Below are positions 16,724 through 24,897 of a stretch of 64,000 nucleotides of DNA, piece after piece. The notes under the pieces are model-generated. The model was given only the letters and a program-made list of their open reading frames with translations, had not been told where the DNA came from and did not search any database. This stretch comes from Comamonadaceae bacterium OH2545_COT-014 (GTDB lineage Bacteria > Pseudomonadota > Gammaproteobacteria > Burkholderiales > Burkholderiaceae_C), in NCBI GenBank assembly GCA_003859965.1, contig RQYR01000012.1, forward strand, positions 34,801 through 98,800, written 5' to 3'. Every line of letters starts with the position of its first letter. Positions within the stretch are counted from its first letter, which is position 1. The translations under genes were made by a program, and so were the position numbers.

Positions 16724-17977
16724 TCAGCCTGCCAGGTCATTGACCGACAGGATGCCCAGCAGGATGGAGACGATGATGCCGGCGATCAGGAGTCCCAGCA
16801 GCAGAATCAGCGCCGGCTCCAGCAGCGTCAGCGCGCGCTTGATGCCGGTTTCCACCTCGCGGTCGAGGATGTCGGCCAGCTCGCTCATCATGGGGCCGAT
16901 GCGGCCCGTTTCCTCGCCCACTCGGACCAGGTTGATGGCCAAAGGTTCAAACACGCCGGTGGCGCGCATGGCCGGCACGATGCGCGAGCCTTCCTTGACC
17001 ATCGGCGCCATCTTGGCCAGCGCCTGGCGCAAGGCCAGATGGGTCACGGTCTCGGTGGCGATGTGCAGCGATGACAGCAGCGGCACGCCGTTGCCCAGCA
17101 GCGTGCCCAGCGAGCGGGCGAACAGCGTGAGCTGGTACTTGAGCACCAGCGGCCCCAGCACCGGCAGGCGCAGCAGGCGGGCCTGCCACCAGGCGCGTCC
17201 GGCCGGGGTGCGCAGCCAGCGCGCCAGCAGCCACACGGCCAGCACCGCGCCCACGGCCAGCGCCAGCCCGTAATGCTTGAAGCCCTGCCCCAGCAGCATG
17301 ACGAAGCGGGTGGGCAGCGGCAGCGCATCGCCCATGTCGGCAAACAGCTTCTCGAACTGCGGCACGACGAAGCCAAGCATGCCCACCAGCGACAGCAGCG
17401 CCACGCCCAGCAGGATGGCCGGGTACAGCGTGGCGGAGATCACGCTTTCGCGCAGCGCGCGCAGGCGGTTCATGTGCGCCACCAGGCGCTCCAGCACCTG
17501 CGACATCTGGCCGCTGGCCTCGCCGGAGCGCACCATGTTGATGTAGAAGTCGCCAAAGTGCGCGCGGTGCGCCGTCAGCGCCCGGCTGAAGGGGGCGCCG
17601 CCTTTCACGTCTTCCAGCACTTTTTCCAGCATGGCCCGCACGCTGGGCTTGTGGCTCATCTCGATCAGCACGCGCAGCGCGCTGTCCAGCGCCAGGCCGG
17701 CGCGCAGCATGATGGCCAGCTCGCTGGTGAGCGCCAGCACGTCGGCCGGCTTGACGGGGCTGCCTTGCGCACGCAGGCCAGCACGCAGGCCCGTGCGCAG
17801 GCCGGGCAGCGCGGCGCGGTCATCCCCGGCAGGCAGGCCCGCCGCGTCATCCACGCGAATGGGGGTCAGCCCGCGCTCGCGCAACTGGCGCAGCACCAGG
17901 GCCGCTTCGGCGGCTTCGGTGCGGCCTTCGACAAGCTGGCCGTCGGCCGCGGCGGCGCGCCAGGCGAACTCAGGCAT
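16724..17977 (-). CDS. gspF: T2SS inner-membrane platform protein GspF
   Basis: 417 residues, polytopic. Two repeated cytoplasmic helical domains (about 75-180 and 275-380), each followed by membrane segments (ILLGVALLSLVGMLGFVVPQF; ALAVGAVLAVWLLARWL; ILLLGLLIAGIIVSILLGILSVNDLAG). The F motifs KGGAPFSRALTAHRAHFGDFYINMVRSGEASGQMSQVLERL and VTHLALRQALAKMAPMVKEGSRIVPAMRATGVFEPLAINLVRVGEETGRIGPMM are clear. It overlaps gspE by 8 bp. GspF connects the GspE motor to pseudopilus assembly. Confidence 0.95.
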   Translation of the reverse strand: MPEFAWRAAAADGQLVEGRTEAAEAALVLRQLRERGLTPIRVDDAAGLPAGDDRAALPGLRTGLRAGLRAQGSPVKPADVLALTSELAIMLRAGLALDSALRVLIEMSHKPSVRAMLEKVLEDVKGGAPFSRALTAHRAHFGDFYINMVRSGEASGQMSQVLERLVAHMNRLRALRESVISATLYPAILLGVALLSLVGMLGFVVPQFEKLFADMGDALPLPTRFVMLLGQGFKHYGLALAVGAVLAVWLLARWLRTPAGRAWWQARLLRLPVLGPLVLKYQLTLFARSLGTLLGNGVPLLSSLHIATETVTHLALRQALAKMAPMVKEGSRIVPAMRATGVFEPLAINLVRVGEETGRIGPMMSELADILDREVETGIKRALTLLEPALILLLGLLIAGIIVSILLGILSVNDLAG

Positions 17978-19718
17978 CGCCCTGGTCCTGGGTGACGCGC
18001 AGCACTTCGTCCAGGCTGGTCACGCCGGCGGCCACTTTGCGCAGGCCGTCGTCGTACAGCGTGTACATGCCGCCCTTGACGGCCAGCGCCTGCAGCGCGC
18101 TGGCGTCGTGCCCTTGCAAGATGGCGCTGCGCATGGCCTCGTCCACCACCAGCAGTTCGTGAATGCCGCAGCGGCCCTGGTAGCCGGTGCCACGGCAGTG
18201 CGGGCAGCCCCTGGCTTCGTAAATGGGCGCGCCGGGCGCAACGAAGCGGGCCAGGCCGGAGCTTTGCAGCAGCGCCGGATCGGGCTGCACCGGGGTTTTG
18301 CAGTGGCTGCACAGGCGGCGCACCAGGCGCTGGGCCAGCACGCCGTTGACGGTGGAGGTGATGAGGTAGCGTTCCACCCCCATGTCCTGCATGCGCACCA
18401 CGGCGCTGGCGGCGGTGTTGGTGTGCAGGGTGGAGAGCACCAGGTGGCCGGTGAGCGAGGATTGCACGGCGATTTGCGCGGTTTCGCCGTCGCGCATCTC
18501 GCCGATCATGATGATGTCCGGGTCTTGCCGCAGGATGGAGCGCAGCGCGTTGGCAAAGGTGAGGTTGATTTGCGCGTGCACCTGGATCTGGTTGATGCCC
18601 TCCAACTGGTATTCCACCGGGTCTTCCACGGTGATGATCTTCTGCGTGGCCGAGTCGAGCTTGGCCAGCGCGGCGTACAGCGTGGTGGTTTTGCCCGAGC
18701 CGGTGGGGCCGGTGACGAGCAGGATGCCGTGCGGGCGCGCGATGAGCTGGTTGAAGCGCGCCAGCGTGTCGCGCTCGAAACCCATGTCCTCCAGGCTGAA
18801 GCGCACGCTGGCGCGGTCGAGCACGCGCATGACCACGCTTTCGCCGTGCACGGTGGGCACGGTGGAGACGCGCAAGTCCAGCTCGCGGCCCTTGACGCGG
18901 GTCTTGATGCGGCCGTCTTGCGGCAGGCGGCGCTCGGCAATGTCCAGGTGGGCCAGCAGCTTCACGCGCGAGCTGACGGCCGCGCCCTGGGCGGCGGGCA
19001 CGGTGTCGCCGGGCAGCAGCACGCCGTCCACGCGGTAGCGCACGTGCAGGCCGTCGTCGAAGGGCTCCAGGTGAATGTCGGAGGCGCGCAGCTCGATCAC
19101 GCGGCCGATGATGGTATTAACCAGACGGATGACGGGCGCCTCGCTGGCCAGATCGCGCAGGTGCTCGACGAAGTCGCCCGCGTCGCCGTCGGCCAGGCCC
19201 GGGCCGCCGTCCTCGTCTTCGCCAGCGGGTTCGTCGAACAGGCGGGCCAGCGCCTTGTCGATCTCGGAAGCCAGGCCCACGGCCGGGCGCACGTCCAGTC
19301 CGCTGCTCAGGCGCAGCGCCTTGCGCACGAAGGCGTCTTGCGGCGCGCTCATGGCCACGTGCAGGCAGCCCTCTTCTTCGCGCAGGGGCAGGACGTGGTG
19401 CGCTTTCAGAAATTCGGGCAGCAGGCCCGCCGGCTCGGGCGGCAGGTCAGGGAACGACTCCGCCGCCACGAAGGGCAACCCCAGGTGTTCGGCCAGGGCG
19501 CGGGCGGCGTCGCTCTCGGACACCAGGCCCAGGCTGACCAGCACGCGGTCCAGCGCCCCCCCCATTTCGCGCTGCGCGGCCAGGGCGCGCTCCAGGTCGC
19601 GCGCGCCGAGCTTGCCGGCATGCACCAGCCGTTCGCCGTAGGGCAGCCAGTCCTCGCCGGACGGGGCGGCAGGCGGCGCCAGAGAAGGTTCGCGGGGGGA
19701 AGAAAGGGTGTTGGACAT
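17970..19718 (-). CDS. gspE: T2SS assembly ATPase GspE
   Basis: 582 residues, the first gene of the operon. N-terminal GspE/PilB domains (about 25-190: GERLVHAGKLGARDLERALAAQREMGG, AEHLGLPFV) precede the ATPase core with Walker A GPTGSGKTTTLYAAL near residue 340, Asp box ITVEDPVEYQLEGINQIQV, Walker B LRQDPDIIMIGEMRD and His box GHLVLSTLHTNTAA. The zinc tetracysteine (LCSHCKTP ... GCPHCRGTGY) lies at about 466-510. The ATG at 19718 begins the family-like N-terminus; upstream frame contains a palindrome. It powers pseudopilus assembly. Confidence 0.95.
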   Translation of the reverse strand: MSNTLSSPREPSLAPPAAPSGEDWLPYGERLVHAGKLGARDLERALAAQREMGGALDRVLVSLGLVSESDAARALAEHLGLPFVAAESFPDLPPEPAGLLPEFLKAHHVLPLREEEGCLHVAMSAPQDAFVRKALRLSSGLDVRPAVGLASEIDKALARLFDEPAGEDEDGGPGLADGDAGDFVEHLRDLASEAPVIRLVNTIIGRVIELRASDIHLEPFDDGLHVRYRVDGVLLPGDTVPAAQGAAVSSRVKLLAHLDIAERRLPQDGRIKTRVKGRELDLRVSTVPTVHGESVVMRVLDRASVRFSLEDMGFERDTLARFNQLIARPHGILLVTGPTGSGKTTTLYAALAKLDSATQKIITVEDPVEYQLEGINQIQVHAQINLTFANALRSILRQDPDIIMIGEMRDGETAQIAVQSSLTGHLVLSTLHTNTAASAVVRMQDMGVERYLITSTVNGVLAQRLVRRLCSHCKTPVQPDPALLQSSGLARFVAPGAPIYEARGCPHCRGTGYQGRCGIHELLVVDEAMRSAILQGHDASALQALAVKGGMYTLYDDGLRKVAAGVTSLDEVLRVTQDQGDA

Positions 19719-19744
19719 GCGGTCAACAGATGCGGCCCAGCCGC

Positions 19745-19778
19745 GGCAAGGCCGCAATGCTAGCACTGCGGCCTTGCC
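19745..19778. repeat. Inverted repeat upstream of gspE
   Basis: GGCAAGGCCGCA (19745-19756) is perfectly complementary to TGCGGCCTTGCC (19767-19778), with a 10-base loop that is itself partly symmetric (TGCTAGCA). It lies between the glycosyltransferase stop and the gspE start, both minus strand. No T tract follows on either side, so it could be a rho-assisted terminator of the glycan operon, a transcript-stabilising hairpin or an operator for gspE. Confidence 0.5.
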
Positions 19779-19875
19779 ACGCCCCGGCCACGGGGCAGGC
19801 AAAGGTTACTTTATTTTTCATAGCAAACAATGGCGTCAATACTGCCTTGAAGGCCTTTTGGAGCCTGTCCAGCCT

Positions 19876-20676
19876 TCAGCCCGGCTGGTGCGGCCGTTGC
19901 GACCCGTGTGCCTGGCGCCGGTACTGCGCATACGCGGGCGAGGCCCACAGCCGCAGCAGGCTGCGCACGTGCCAGGCCAGATGGCGCAGGTTGCGGTGGC
20001 TGGCGCGCTGGGCGGCGTGGGTCACGCAGGCGCCGTCGGCGCGCCGCAGTTGCCAGCCGGCCAGCTGCAGGCGCAGGCACAGGTCCACGTCTTCGCAGTA
20101 CATGTGGTAGCCCTCGTCAAAGCCGCCAATCTGGGCATAGGCCTGGGCGCGCAGCACGAGGAAGGCGGCGTTGACCCAGTCGGGCGGCGCGCCATCTCCC
20201 GCGTCAGCGCCCACTTCGGCCCGGCGGCCGCGCCCATAGCGCGCCAGCAGGCGCGCCGGCGTGGGCAGGCGGCGTTCGTGGTCTTGCGGGCGGCCCTGGG
20301 CGTCGCACTGGTGCGGGTAGGCGCAGCCCGTGCCGGGCACGGCCAGCGCGGCCAGCAAGGGGGCGAAGGGGTTGCCGTGCAGCTGGAGGTCGGGGTTGAG
20401 CACGGCAAACGCCTCGCCCGGCGCGGGACGCTGCTGGTCGTGCGCGAAGGCGCGGTTGTGGTTGGCGCCAAAGCCGGCGGGCGCGGCGTTTTCCAGCAGC
20501 GCCAGTTCGAACGGCCAGGCGGCGGCGCGCACCTGGGCGGCCAGCGGCGCGTCGGGCAGGTTGAGCGTGAGCAGCACGCGCGCCGGGCGCGGCGGCGCCA
20601 GCGCAGCCAGCGCCTGCAACAGCGGCCACACCTGGGCGCCGTGGCCGTGGCTGACGATGGAAAGGCTCAAACGCAT
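19876..20676 (-). CDS. Family 2 glycosyltransferase, probable rhamnosyltransferase
   Basis: 266 residues with a GT-A fold: N-terminal LSLSIVSHGHGAQVWPLLQAL, nucleotide-binding region LLENAAPAGFGANHNRAFAH and AVLNPDLQL (the WbbL-like version of the DXD region), then acceptor-side WVNAAFLVLRAQAYAQIGGFDEGYHMYCEDVDLCLRLQLAGW. The EDVDL motif supplies the catalytic acids. Similarity in pattern is to WbbL-type rhamnosyltransferases, which suits its place 19 bp after rmlC, but the donor is inferred. It is the last gene of the minus-strand glycan operon. Confidence 0.85.
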   Translation of the reverse strand: MRLSLSIVSHGHGAQVWPLLQALAALAPPRPARVLLTLNLPDAPLAAQVRAAAWPFELALLENAAPAGFGANHNRAFAHDQQRPAPGEAFAVLNPDLQLHGNPFAPLLAALAVPGTGCAYPHQCDAQGRPQDHERRLPTPARLLARYGRGRRAEVGADAGDGAPPDWVNAAFLVLRAQAYAQIGGFDEGYHMYCEDVDLCLRLQLAGWQLRRADGACVTHAAQRASHRNLRHLAWHVRSLLRLWASPAYAQYRRQAHGSQRPHQPG

Positions 20677-20695
20677 GCGGCGGCGCGCGCGGCGC

Positions 20696-21253
20696 TCAGT
20701 CGAAGCACTCGGCCTGCGCCAGCGGCACGGCGGCGCGGTCCTTGTCGGACAGCAGCGGCGCGCCGATACCGTGCGCGGCCAGCGGCCAGTCGATGCCGAT
20801 GGCCGGGTCGTTCCAGGCCACGCTGCGTTCGTGTTCGGGAGCGTAGTAGTCGGTGGTTTTGTAGAGGAAGTCGGCGCTTTCCGACAGCACCACGAAGCCG
20901 TGCGCGAAGCCGGCGGGCACCCAGAACTGGCGCTGGTTGTCCTCGCTCAGCTCCACGCCCGCCCACTGGCCGAAGGTGGGCGAGCTGCGGCGCAAATCCA
21001 CCGCCACGTCGAACACCGCGCCGCGCACCACGCGCACCAGCTTGCCCTGCGGCTGGCGGATCTGGTAGTGCAGCCCGCGCAGCACGCCTTGGCGGCTGCG
21101 GCTGTGGTTGTCCTGCACGAAGCCGATGTCCAGGCCCGTGGCCTGGGCGAAGGCGCGGCGGTTGTAGCTTTCCAGGAAAAAGCCGCGCGCGTCGCCAAAG
21201 ACCTGGGGTTCGAGAATCAGCACGCCGGGCAGCGCGGTGGGGGTGACTTGCAT
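20696..21253 (-). CDS. rmlC: dTDP-4-dehydrorhamnose 3,5-epimerase
   Basis: 185 residues, the normal RmlC size. Conserved cupin motifs are visible: GVLILEPQVFGDARGFFLESYNRRAF, FVQDNHSRSRQGVLRGLHYQ (catalytic His), GAVFDVAVDLRRSSPTFGQW, FWVPAGFAHGFVVLSE and FLYKTTDYYAPEHERSVAWNDPAIGIDWP. Converts dTDP-4-keto-6-deoxyglucose to dTDP-4-keto-L-rhamnose. It is distant from the other rml genes (rmlA, rmlD, rmlB lie 6-11 kb upstream in the same direction), separated by the amino-sugar genes that share the same precursor. Confidence 0.95.
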   Translation of the reverse strand: MQVTPTALPGVLILEPQVFGDARGFFLESYNRRAFAQATGLDIGFVQDNHSRSRQGVLRGLHYQIRQPQGKLVRVVRGAVFDVAVDLRRSSPTFGQWAGVELSEDNQRQFWVPAGFAHGFVVLSESADFLYKTTDYYAPEHERSVAWNDPAIGIDWPLAAHGIGAPLLSDKDRAAVPLAQAECFD

Positions 21254-21281
21254 AAAAACAGGAAAGGGTCAGAAGGTTCGG

Positions 21282-21845
21282 TCAGTACGCGATACGGATG
21301 CCGTCCGGCAGGTAGCGGCGGTATTTTTGCAGGGCGGCGTCGATGGCTTCGGGCGCCAGCGTGTACTGGAAGTGGTCATCACGCACCGCGACGCGGCGGG
21401 CGCCAAAGTTTTCGTGAAAGCGCCAGACGCTGGCGTTTTCCTGCCGCACCTCGAAGTAGGCCGACGCAAAGCCCAGCGCCCGCGCGTAGTGGTAGACCAT
21501 CAGCGCCGATTCGATGCCGCAGCGCGGCGGCAGCCCGGCCTTGAGCAACCACGACCCCCAGCTGAACGCGCGACCGCGCGCGCCATACAGGCGCACAGTG
21601 CCCAGGCGTTCGCCGCTGGCGGCATCGGTGATGACGAAGTAGGCCTGCGTGTCGTCCTGCGCGTAGCGGCGCAGCCAGTCCACCTGGTGCTGCAGCTGCG
21701 GCGGCACGGCCGAGAGAAACTGCGCGCGGGCCGGGTCGGTGCGCAGGCCATGGATGAAGGCGGCATCAGCCTCGGTGGCGTCGCGCAAGGCCAGATGCCG
21801 GCCCGTCACCTGCCGCGCCTTGCGCAGCCGGGGGTCAGCGGCCAT
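21282..21845 (-). CDS. GNAT-family acetyltransferase of the glycan cluster
   Basis: 187 residues. GNAT core: LALRDATEADAAFIHGLRTDPARAQFLS, strand YFVITDAASGERLGTVRLYG, the AcCoA-loop region GLPPRCGIESALMVYHYARALGFASAYFEVRQENASVWRFHENFGARRVA. The pattern resembles RimJ/PseH-type enzymes that N-acetylate amino groups on proteins or nucleotide-linked amino sugars. Within this cluster a sugar substrate is the more likely, but this is inferred. It overlaps the upstream membrane-protein gene by 11 bp. Confidence 0.8.
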   Translation of the reverse strand: MAADPRLRKARQVTGRHLALRDATEADAAFIHGLRTDPARAQFLSAVPPQLQHQVDWLRRYAQDDTQAYFVITDAASGERLGTVRLYGARGRAFSWGSWLLKAGLPPRCGIESALMVYHYARALGFASAYFEVRQENASVWRFHENFGARRVAVRDDHFQYTLAPEAIDAALQKYRRYLPDGIRIAY

Positions 21846-23742
21846 GGCTGCCCTCCTCTGCCGCCCCGGGCGTGGCGCTCAGGCGGCAAGCCACGCGCAG
21901 GTCCAGCAGTTGCAGGCGGACGGGGCCATCGGCCGGGTCCAGCCGCAGCGCGGGCTCGAAGCCGGTGGGGCTGTCCACGGCAAATTCCAGCCGCGCCAGG
22001 CCTTCCGCATCCGGCGCATAGGGTTTGCGCACCGCAGCCAGTTCCGAATAACCCGCCATGCCACGGCGGCGGTAAAACAGTTGCGCCACGCCCGGCTGGG
22101 CCGCGCGCACGGCCAGTTGCACGCCCAGCACGCGGCAGTCTGGCGGCGCGGGCGTCACGCCTTGCAGCGACAGCTGAAGCTGCGGATCGTCCGTTGTCTG
22201 CACCCAGCCGTCGGCCAGGGGCTGGGCGCCGTGCCACTGCACGCGGGCACGGTCGGCGGGCATCTCCCAGCGCAGCCAGTCGTGGCCAAAGCCCTCGCGC
22301 TCGACGATGGGCAGGTAGCGCACGAACGAGGCGCCCACCGCGCGCGCGTGCAGGTAGGCACGCGTCCAGTCGGGCATGCCCACCATGTCAAAACCAGGGC
22401 AGCGAACCGGCTGGCCGCTGCCCAGCTGCCGGCTCAGGCAGCGGATTTCACCGGCGCGAAAGGCTGACGCGCTGCGGTAATAAGCGCCCACGTCGAACAC
22501 GCCGCGCGCCAGCGCCGCGCCACAGGCCAGCGTCAGCAGCGCCGCCAGCGCCGGGGCGGCCCGGCGGCGCAGCGCCAGCGCCAGCACGGCCGCCGCCCAG
22601 GGCAGCAGCAGCGTCACCCAGAAAAAGTGAAAACGCCCGTAGGCCAGGCGGAACACGGCTTCTGCGCCTTGCACGCCCGCTTCGCGCAAGCCCGCACGCC
22701 CCAGGCTCACCAGCCCCAGATAAGCCAGCACCAGCGCCGCCAGCGGCAGCCAGACCAGGGCCACGCGGCGCCAGCGCGCTCCCGCCTTACCTGCCCCGGC
22801 CACCGCCCGCAGCGCCAGGGCCGCTGCGCCCAGCAGCGCCAGCGCCAGTGCGGCCACCCACAGCGCCTCCAGCGCCAGCGCCTCAAAGCCGTGGCCGCTG
22901 GCGCGGCCCAGCTTGCCAGCCAGAAAGACCCAGAAGTCGCTGTCATTCGGCCAGGTCAGCCACATGGACTGGCCCAGCGCGTCCGCGCCCGCACGGCGCG
23001 TCAGCCCGATCTGCAAGGCCGTGCCCAGCGCCCCGGCCAGCGCCAGCGCCGCGCCGCCGCTGGCCGCGCGCGCGCGCAAGGCGGCGGCCACCTGCCCCCG
23101 CATCAGCCACGCCAGTGCCAGCCAGCCCAGCCCCATGACCAGCGCGCCCACCGCGCCCGACACGTAAGACAGGCCCGCCACCACGCCCAGCGCGCCCACG
23201 CCCGCCAGTCGCCACGGCGCGGCCGGCGCCAGGCCAAAGTTCAGCCAGGCCGCGCCCAGCAGCGCCACCAGCGGCAGCGCCTGGTGGTAGGCCAGGTTCT
23301 GCTCGCCCCAGTAACTGCCCGACTGCAGCATGAACAGGCACAGCCCGAACGCCAGCGCCTGCCACAGCGGCTGGCGCAGCGCCCAGCCCAGCAGGCGCCA
23401 TTGCAGCCACAGCAGGCTGCCCAACACGCCCAGCATGCTCAGCGTCTGGTAGGCGATGGGGTTGCCGCCCAGCCAGCGCTGGGCCAGGGCGTCCAGCGCC
23501 AGCCCCACCGGGGCGATGGTGTTGTTGGTGGCTTCGAACAGGCGCGCCAGCGCCAGCGAAGTGCTGCGCCCTTCGTTGTAGGCGCGCCAGTCGTCCAGAA
23601 ACGGCAGGTCGGTGCCCCAGCGCAGCCAGGCCAGCAAGTTGGCGGCCAGCATCAGCAGCGGCAGGGCCAGGCCAAGGCGGCGCAGCCAGCGCGCGGTGGC
23701 AGTGCCGGTGACGGCGGCGGTGTCAGCGTGGTTGCGCGGCAT
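21835..23742 (-). CDS. Large polytopic membrane protein, possible GT-C (GtrC-like) transferase
   Basis: 635 residues with about ten or eleven hydrophobic segments in the first 450 residues and a C-terminal extracytoplasmic domain (about 460-635). The N-terminal loop after TM1 carries acidic residues (TDLPFLDDWRAYNEGRS), a position where GT-C enzymes keep their catalytic Asp. I recognise no named family. It overlaps gtrA by 20 bp and is in the same unit as gtrB, so by the Gtr three-gene logic (GtrA flippase, GtrB lipid-sugar synthase, serotype-specific GtrC) it is the candidate periplasmic transferase. That assignment is inference from context and topology. Confidence 0.65.
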   Translation of the reverse strand: MPRNHADTAAVTGTATARWLRRLGLALPLLMLAANLLAWLRWGTDLPFLDDWRAYNEGRSTSLALARLFEATNNTIAPVGLALDALAQRWLGGNPIAYQTLSMLGVLGSLLWLQWRLLGWALRQPLWQALAFGLCLFMLQSGSYWGEQNLAYHQALPLVALLGAAWLNFGLAPAAPWRLAGVGALGVVAGLSYVSGAVGALVMGLGWLALAWLMRGQVAAALRARAASGGAALALAGALGTALQIGLTRRAGADALGQSMWLTWPNDSDFWVFLAGKLGRASGHGFEALALEALWVAALALALLGAAALALRAVAGAGKAGARWRRVALVWLPLAALVLAYLGLVSLGRAGLREAGVQGAEAVFRLAYGRFHFFWVTLLLPWAAAVLALALRRRAAPALAALLTLACGAALARGVFDVGAYYRSASAFRAGEIRCLSRQLGSGQPVRCPGFDMVGMPDWTRAYLHARAVGASFVRYLPIVEREGFGHDWLRWEMPADRARVQWHGAQPLADGWVQTTDDPQLQLSLQGVTPAPPDCRVLGVQLAVRAAQPGVAQLFYRRRGMAGYSELAAVRKPYAPDAEGLARLEFAVDSPTGFEPALRLDPADGPVRLQLLDLRVACRLSATPGAAEEGSHGR

Positions 23743-24103
23743 GGGGCGTGAAGATCCAGCGTTGCAGCGCGAACATCAGCGGCACGCTCACCAGCAGCGC
23801 CGCCAGCGGCGCGGCCCAGCGCGGCCCGTGCAGCCAGGCCACCCAGGCTTCGACCAGCGCCAGCCCCAGCCCCAGTTGCAGCAGGTGGCTGGCGGCCACC
23901 CAGGCCAACGAAAAGCGTTTGCCCGGCCGCGCGAACACAGCGTGGCGCAACAACAGGAACGACAGGCCAATGCCCGCCACGAAGGCCAGCACGTAGGCCG
24001 CGCGGTAGTGCAGCAGGCGCAGCAGCGCCAGATACAGCGCGTAGGTGGCCAGCGTGTTGACGCCGCCGGCCAGCAGGTAGCGCACCCCTTCGCGCGCGAT
24101 CAC
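23723..24103 (-). CDS. GtrA-family membrane protein (putative lipid-linked sugar flippase)
   Basis: 126 residues, four membrane helices, normal GtrA size. Family features: REGVRYLLAGGVNTLATYALYLALLRLLHYRAAYVLAFVAGIGLSFLLLRHAVFA and the C-terminal SVPLMFALQRWIF. GtrA proteins are thought to flip undecaprenyl-phosphate-linked sugar. The GTG start overlaps the upstream stop (GTGA), which fixes the start at 24103 rather than in the long frame that runs antisense-like through the fused isomerase gene. GtrB is one gene upstream and the candidate transferase overlaps downstream. Confidence 0.88.
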   Translation of the reverse strand: MIAREGVRYLLAGGVNTLATYALYLALLRLLHYRAAYVLAFVAGIGLSFLLLRHAVFARPGKRFSLAWVAASHLLQLGLGLALVEAWVAWLHGPRWAAPLAALLVSVPLMFALQRWIFTPHAAQPR

Positions 24104-24897
24104 GCCGCCCCCGCCCCTGTCTGGGCGCGCGCCAGCGCCAGAAATTCGCCGTAGTCGCGGATGTAGTCGGCCGGGTCGTACGGGTCGGAGGCCAGCACCA
24201 GCAGCACCGCGTCTTCCGAGTAGCGGTACTGGATGCCCCAGGTCATGGGCGGCAGGTACAAGCCGAGGTTGGGGCGGTCGAGGCTGAACTCCTCGCGCTG
24301 CGTGCCGTCGTCCACCACCACGCGCACCGAGCCTTTGACCGCCATCAGAAACTGCGCGCAGCGCCGGTGCGCGTGCTCGCCCCGGATCTCGGCGTTGGGC
24401 ACGTGGTAGACGAGAAAGCTGCGGCGCACGGCAAACGGCAGCTCGCGCCCGACCTCGGCCGCGCACAAATCGCCCCGCATGTCTTTCACCTCGCGCAGCA
24501 CGTGCAAGCGCACGCCCTTGACAGCGCTCTCGGTCACGCCCGGCGTCAGCGGCGCCAGCGCGGCCGGCAGGTGCGCCGGCGCATCGGCATAGCCGACGAT
24601 GGTGGCCGCCGGCCCCCGCACCACGGCGCGCGGCGGCACGGGGCGGGTGACCACGGCGCCGGCCTCGATGCGCGCGCCCGCGCCCACGGCCACGCCGGCG
24701 GCGACCACCGCGCCCTCGCCCACCACCGCGCCGGCGCCGATGACAGCACGTTCGCCCACCGTGGCGCCCGCGCCCAACGCGCAGCCGTCTTGCAGCCGCG
24801 CGCCCGCGCCCACGGCGGCCAGCGGGCCCACGCGCACGCCCGCACCAAGGGCTTCGCTGGCGATCTGGGCGCTGGGGTGAATGGCAGGGGCAGTCAT
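24100..24897 (-). CDS. Fused sugar N-acetyltransferase / 3,4-ketoisomerase (FdtD-like)
   Basis: 265 residues with two domains. Residues 1-105 are a left-handed beta helix of hexapeptide repeats (GARLQDGCALGAGATVGERAVIGAGAVVGEGAVV...) ending in VPPRAVVRGPAATIVGY, as in sugar N-acetyltransferases. Residues about 125-260 are a WxcM/FdtA-type cupin with the catalytic pair H175/H177 in IRGEHAHRRCAQFLMAVKGSV and YLPPMTWGIQYRYSEDAVLLVLASDPYDPADYIRDY. The same two activities are joined in FdtD of Shewanella denitrificans. It would isomerise dTDP-4-keto-6-deoxyglucose to the 3-keto sugar and N-acetylate the aminated product. Coupled by 4-bp overlaps to gtrB and gtrA. Confidence 0.85.
   Translation of the reverse strand: MTAPAIHPSAQIASEALGAGVRVGPLAAVGAGARLQDGCALGAGATVGERAVIGAGAVVGEGAVVAAGVAVGAGARIEAGAVVTRPVPPRAVVRGPAATIVGYADAPAHLPAALAPLTPGVTESAVKGVRLHVLREVKDMRGDLCAAEVGRELPFAVRRSFLVYHVPNAEIRGEHAHRRCAQFLMAVKGSVRVVVDDGTQREEFSLDRPNLGLYLPPMTWGIQYRYSEDAVLLVLASDPYDPADYIRDYGEFLALARAQTGAGAA

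Noticed and set aside
17631..19763. A 710-codon open frame opposite gspF and gspE
   Set aside because: Antisense to clear GspE/GspF coding sequence; composition (Ala, His, Gln, Arg) is typical of a shadow frame.
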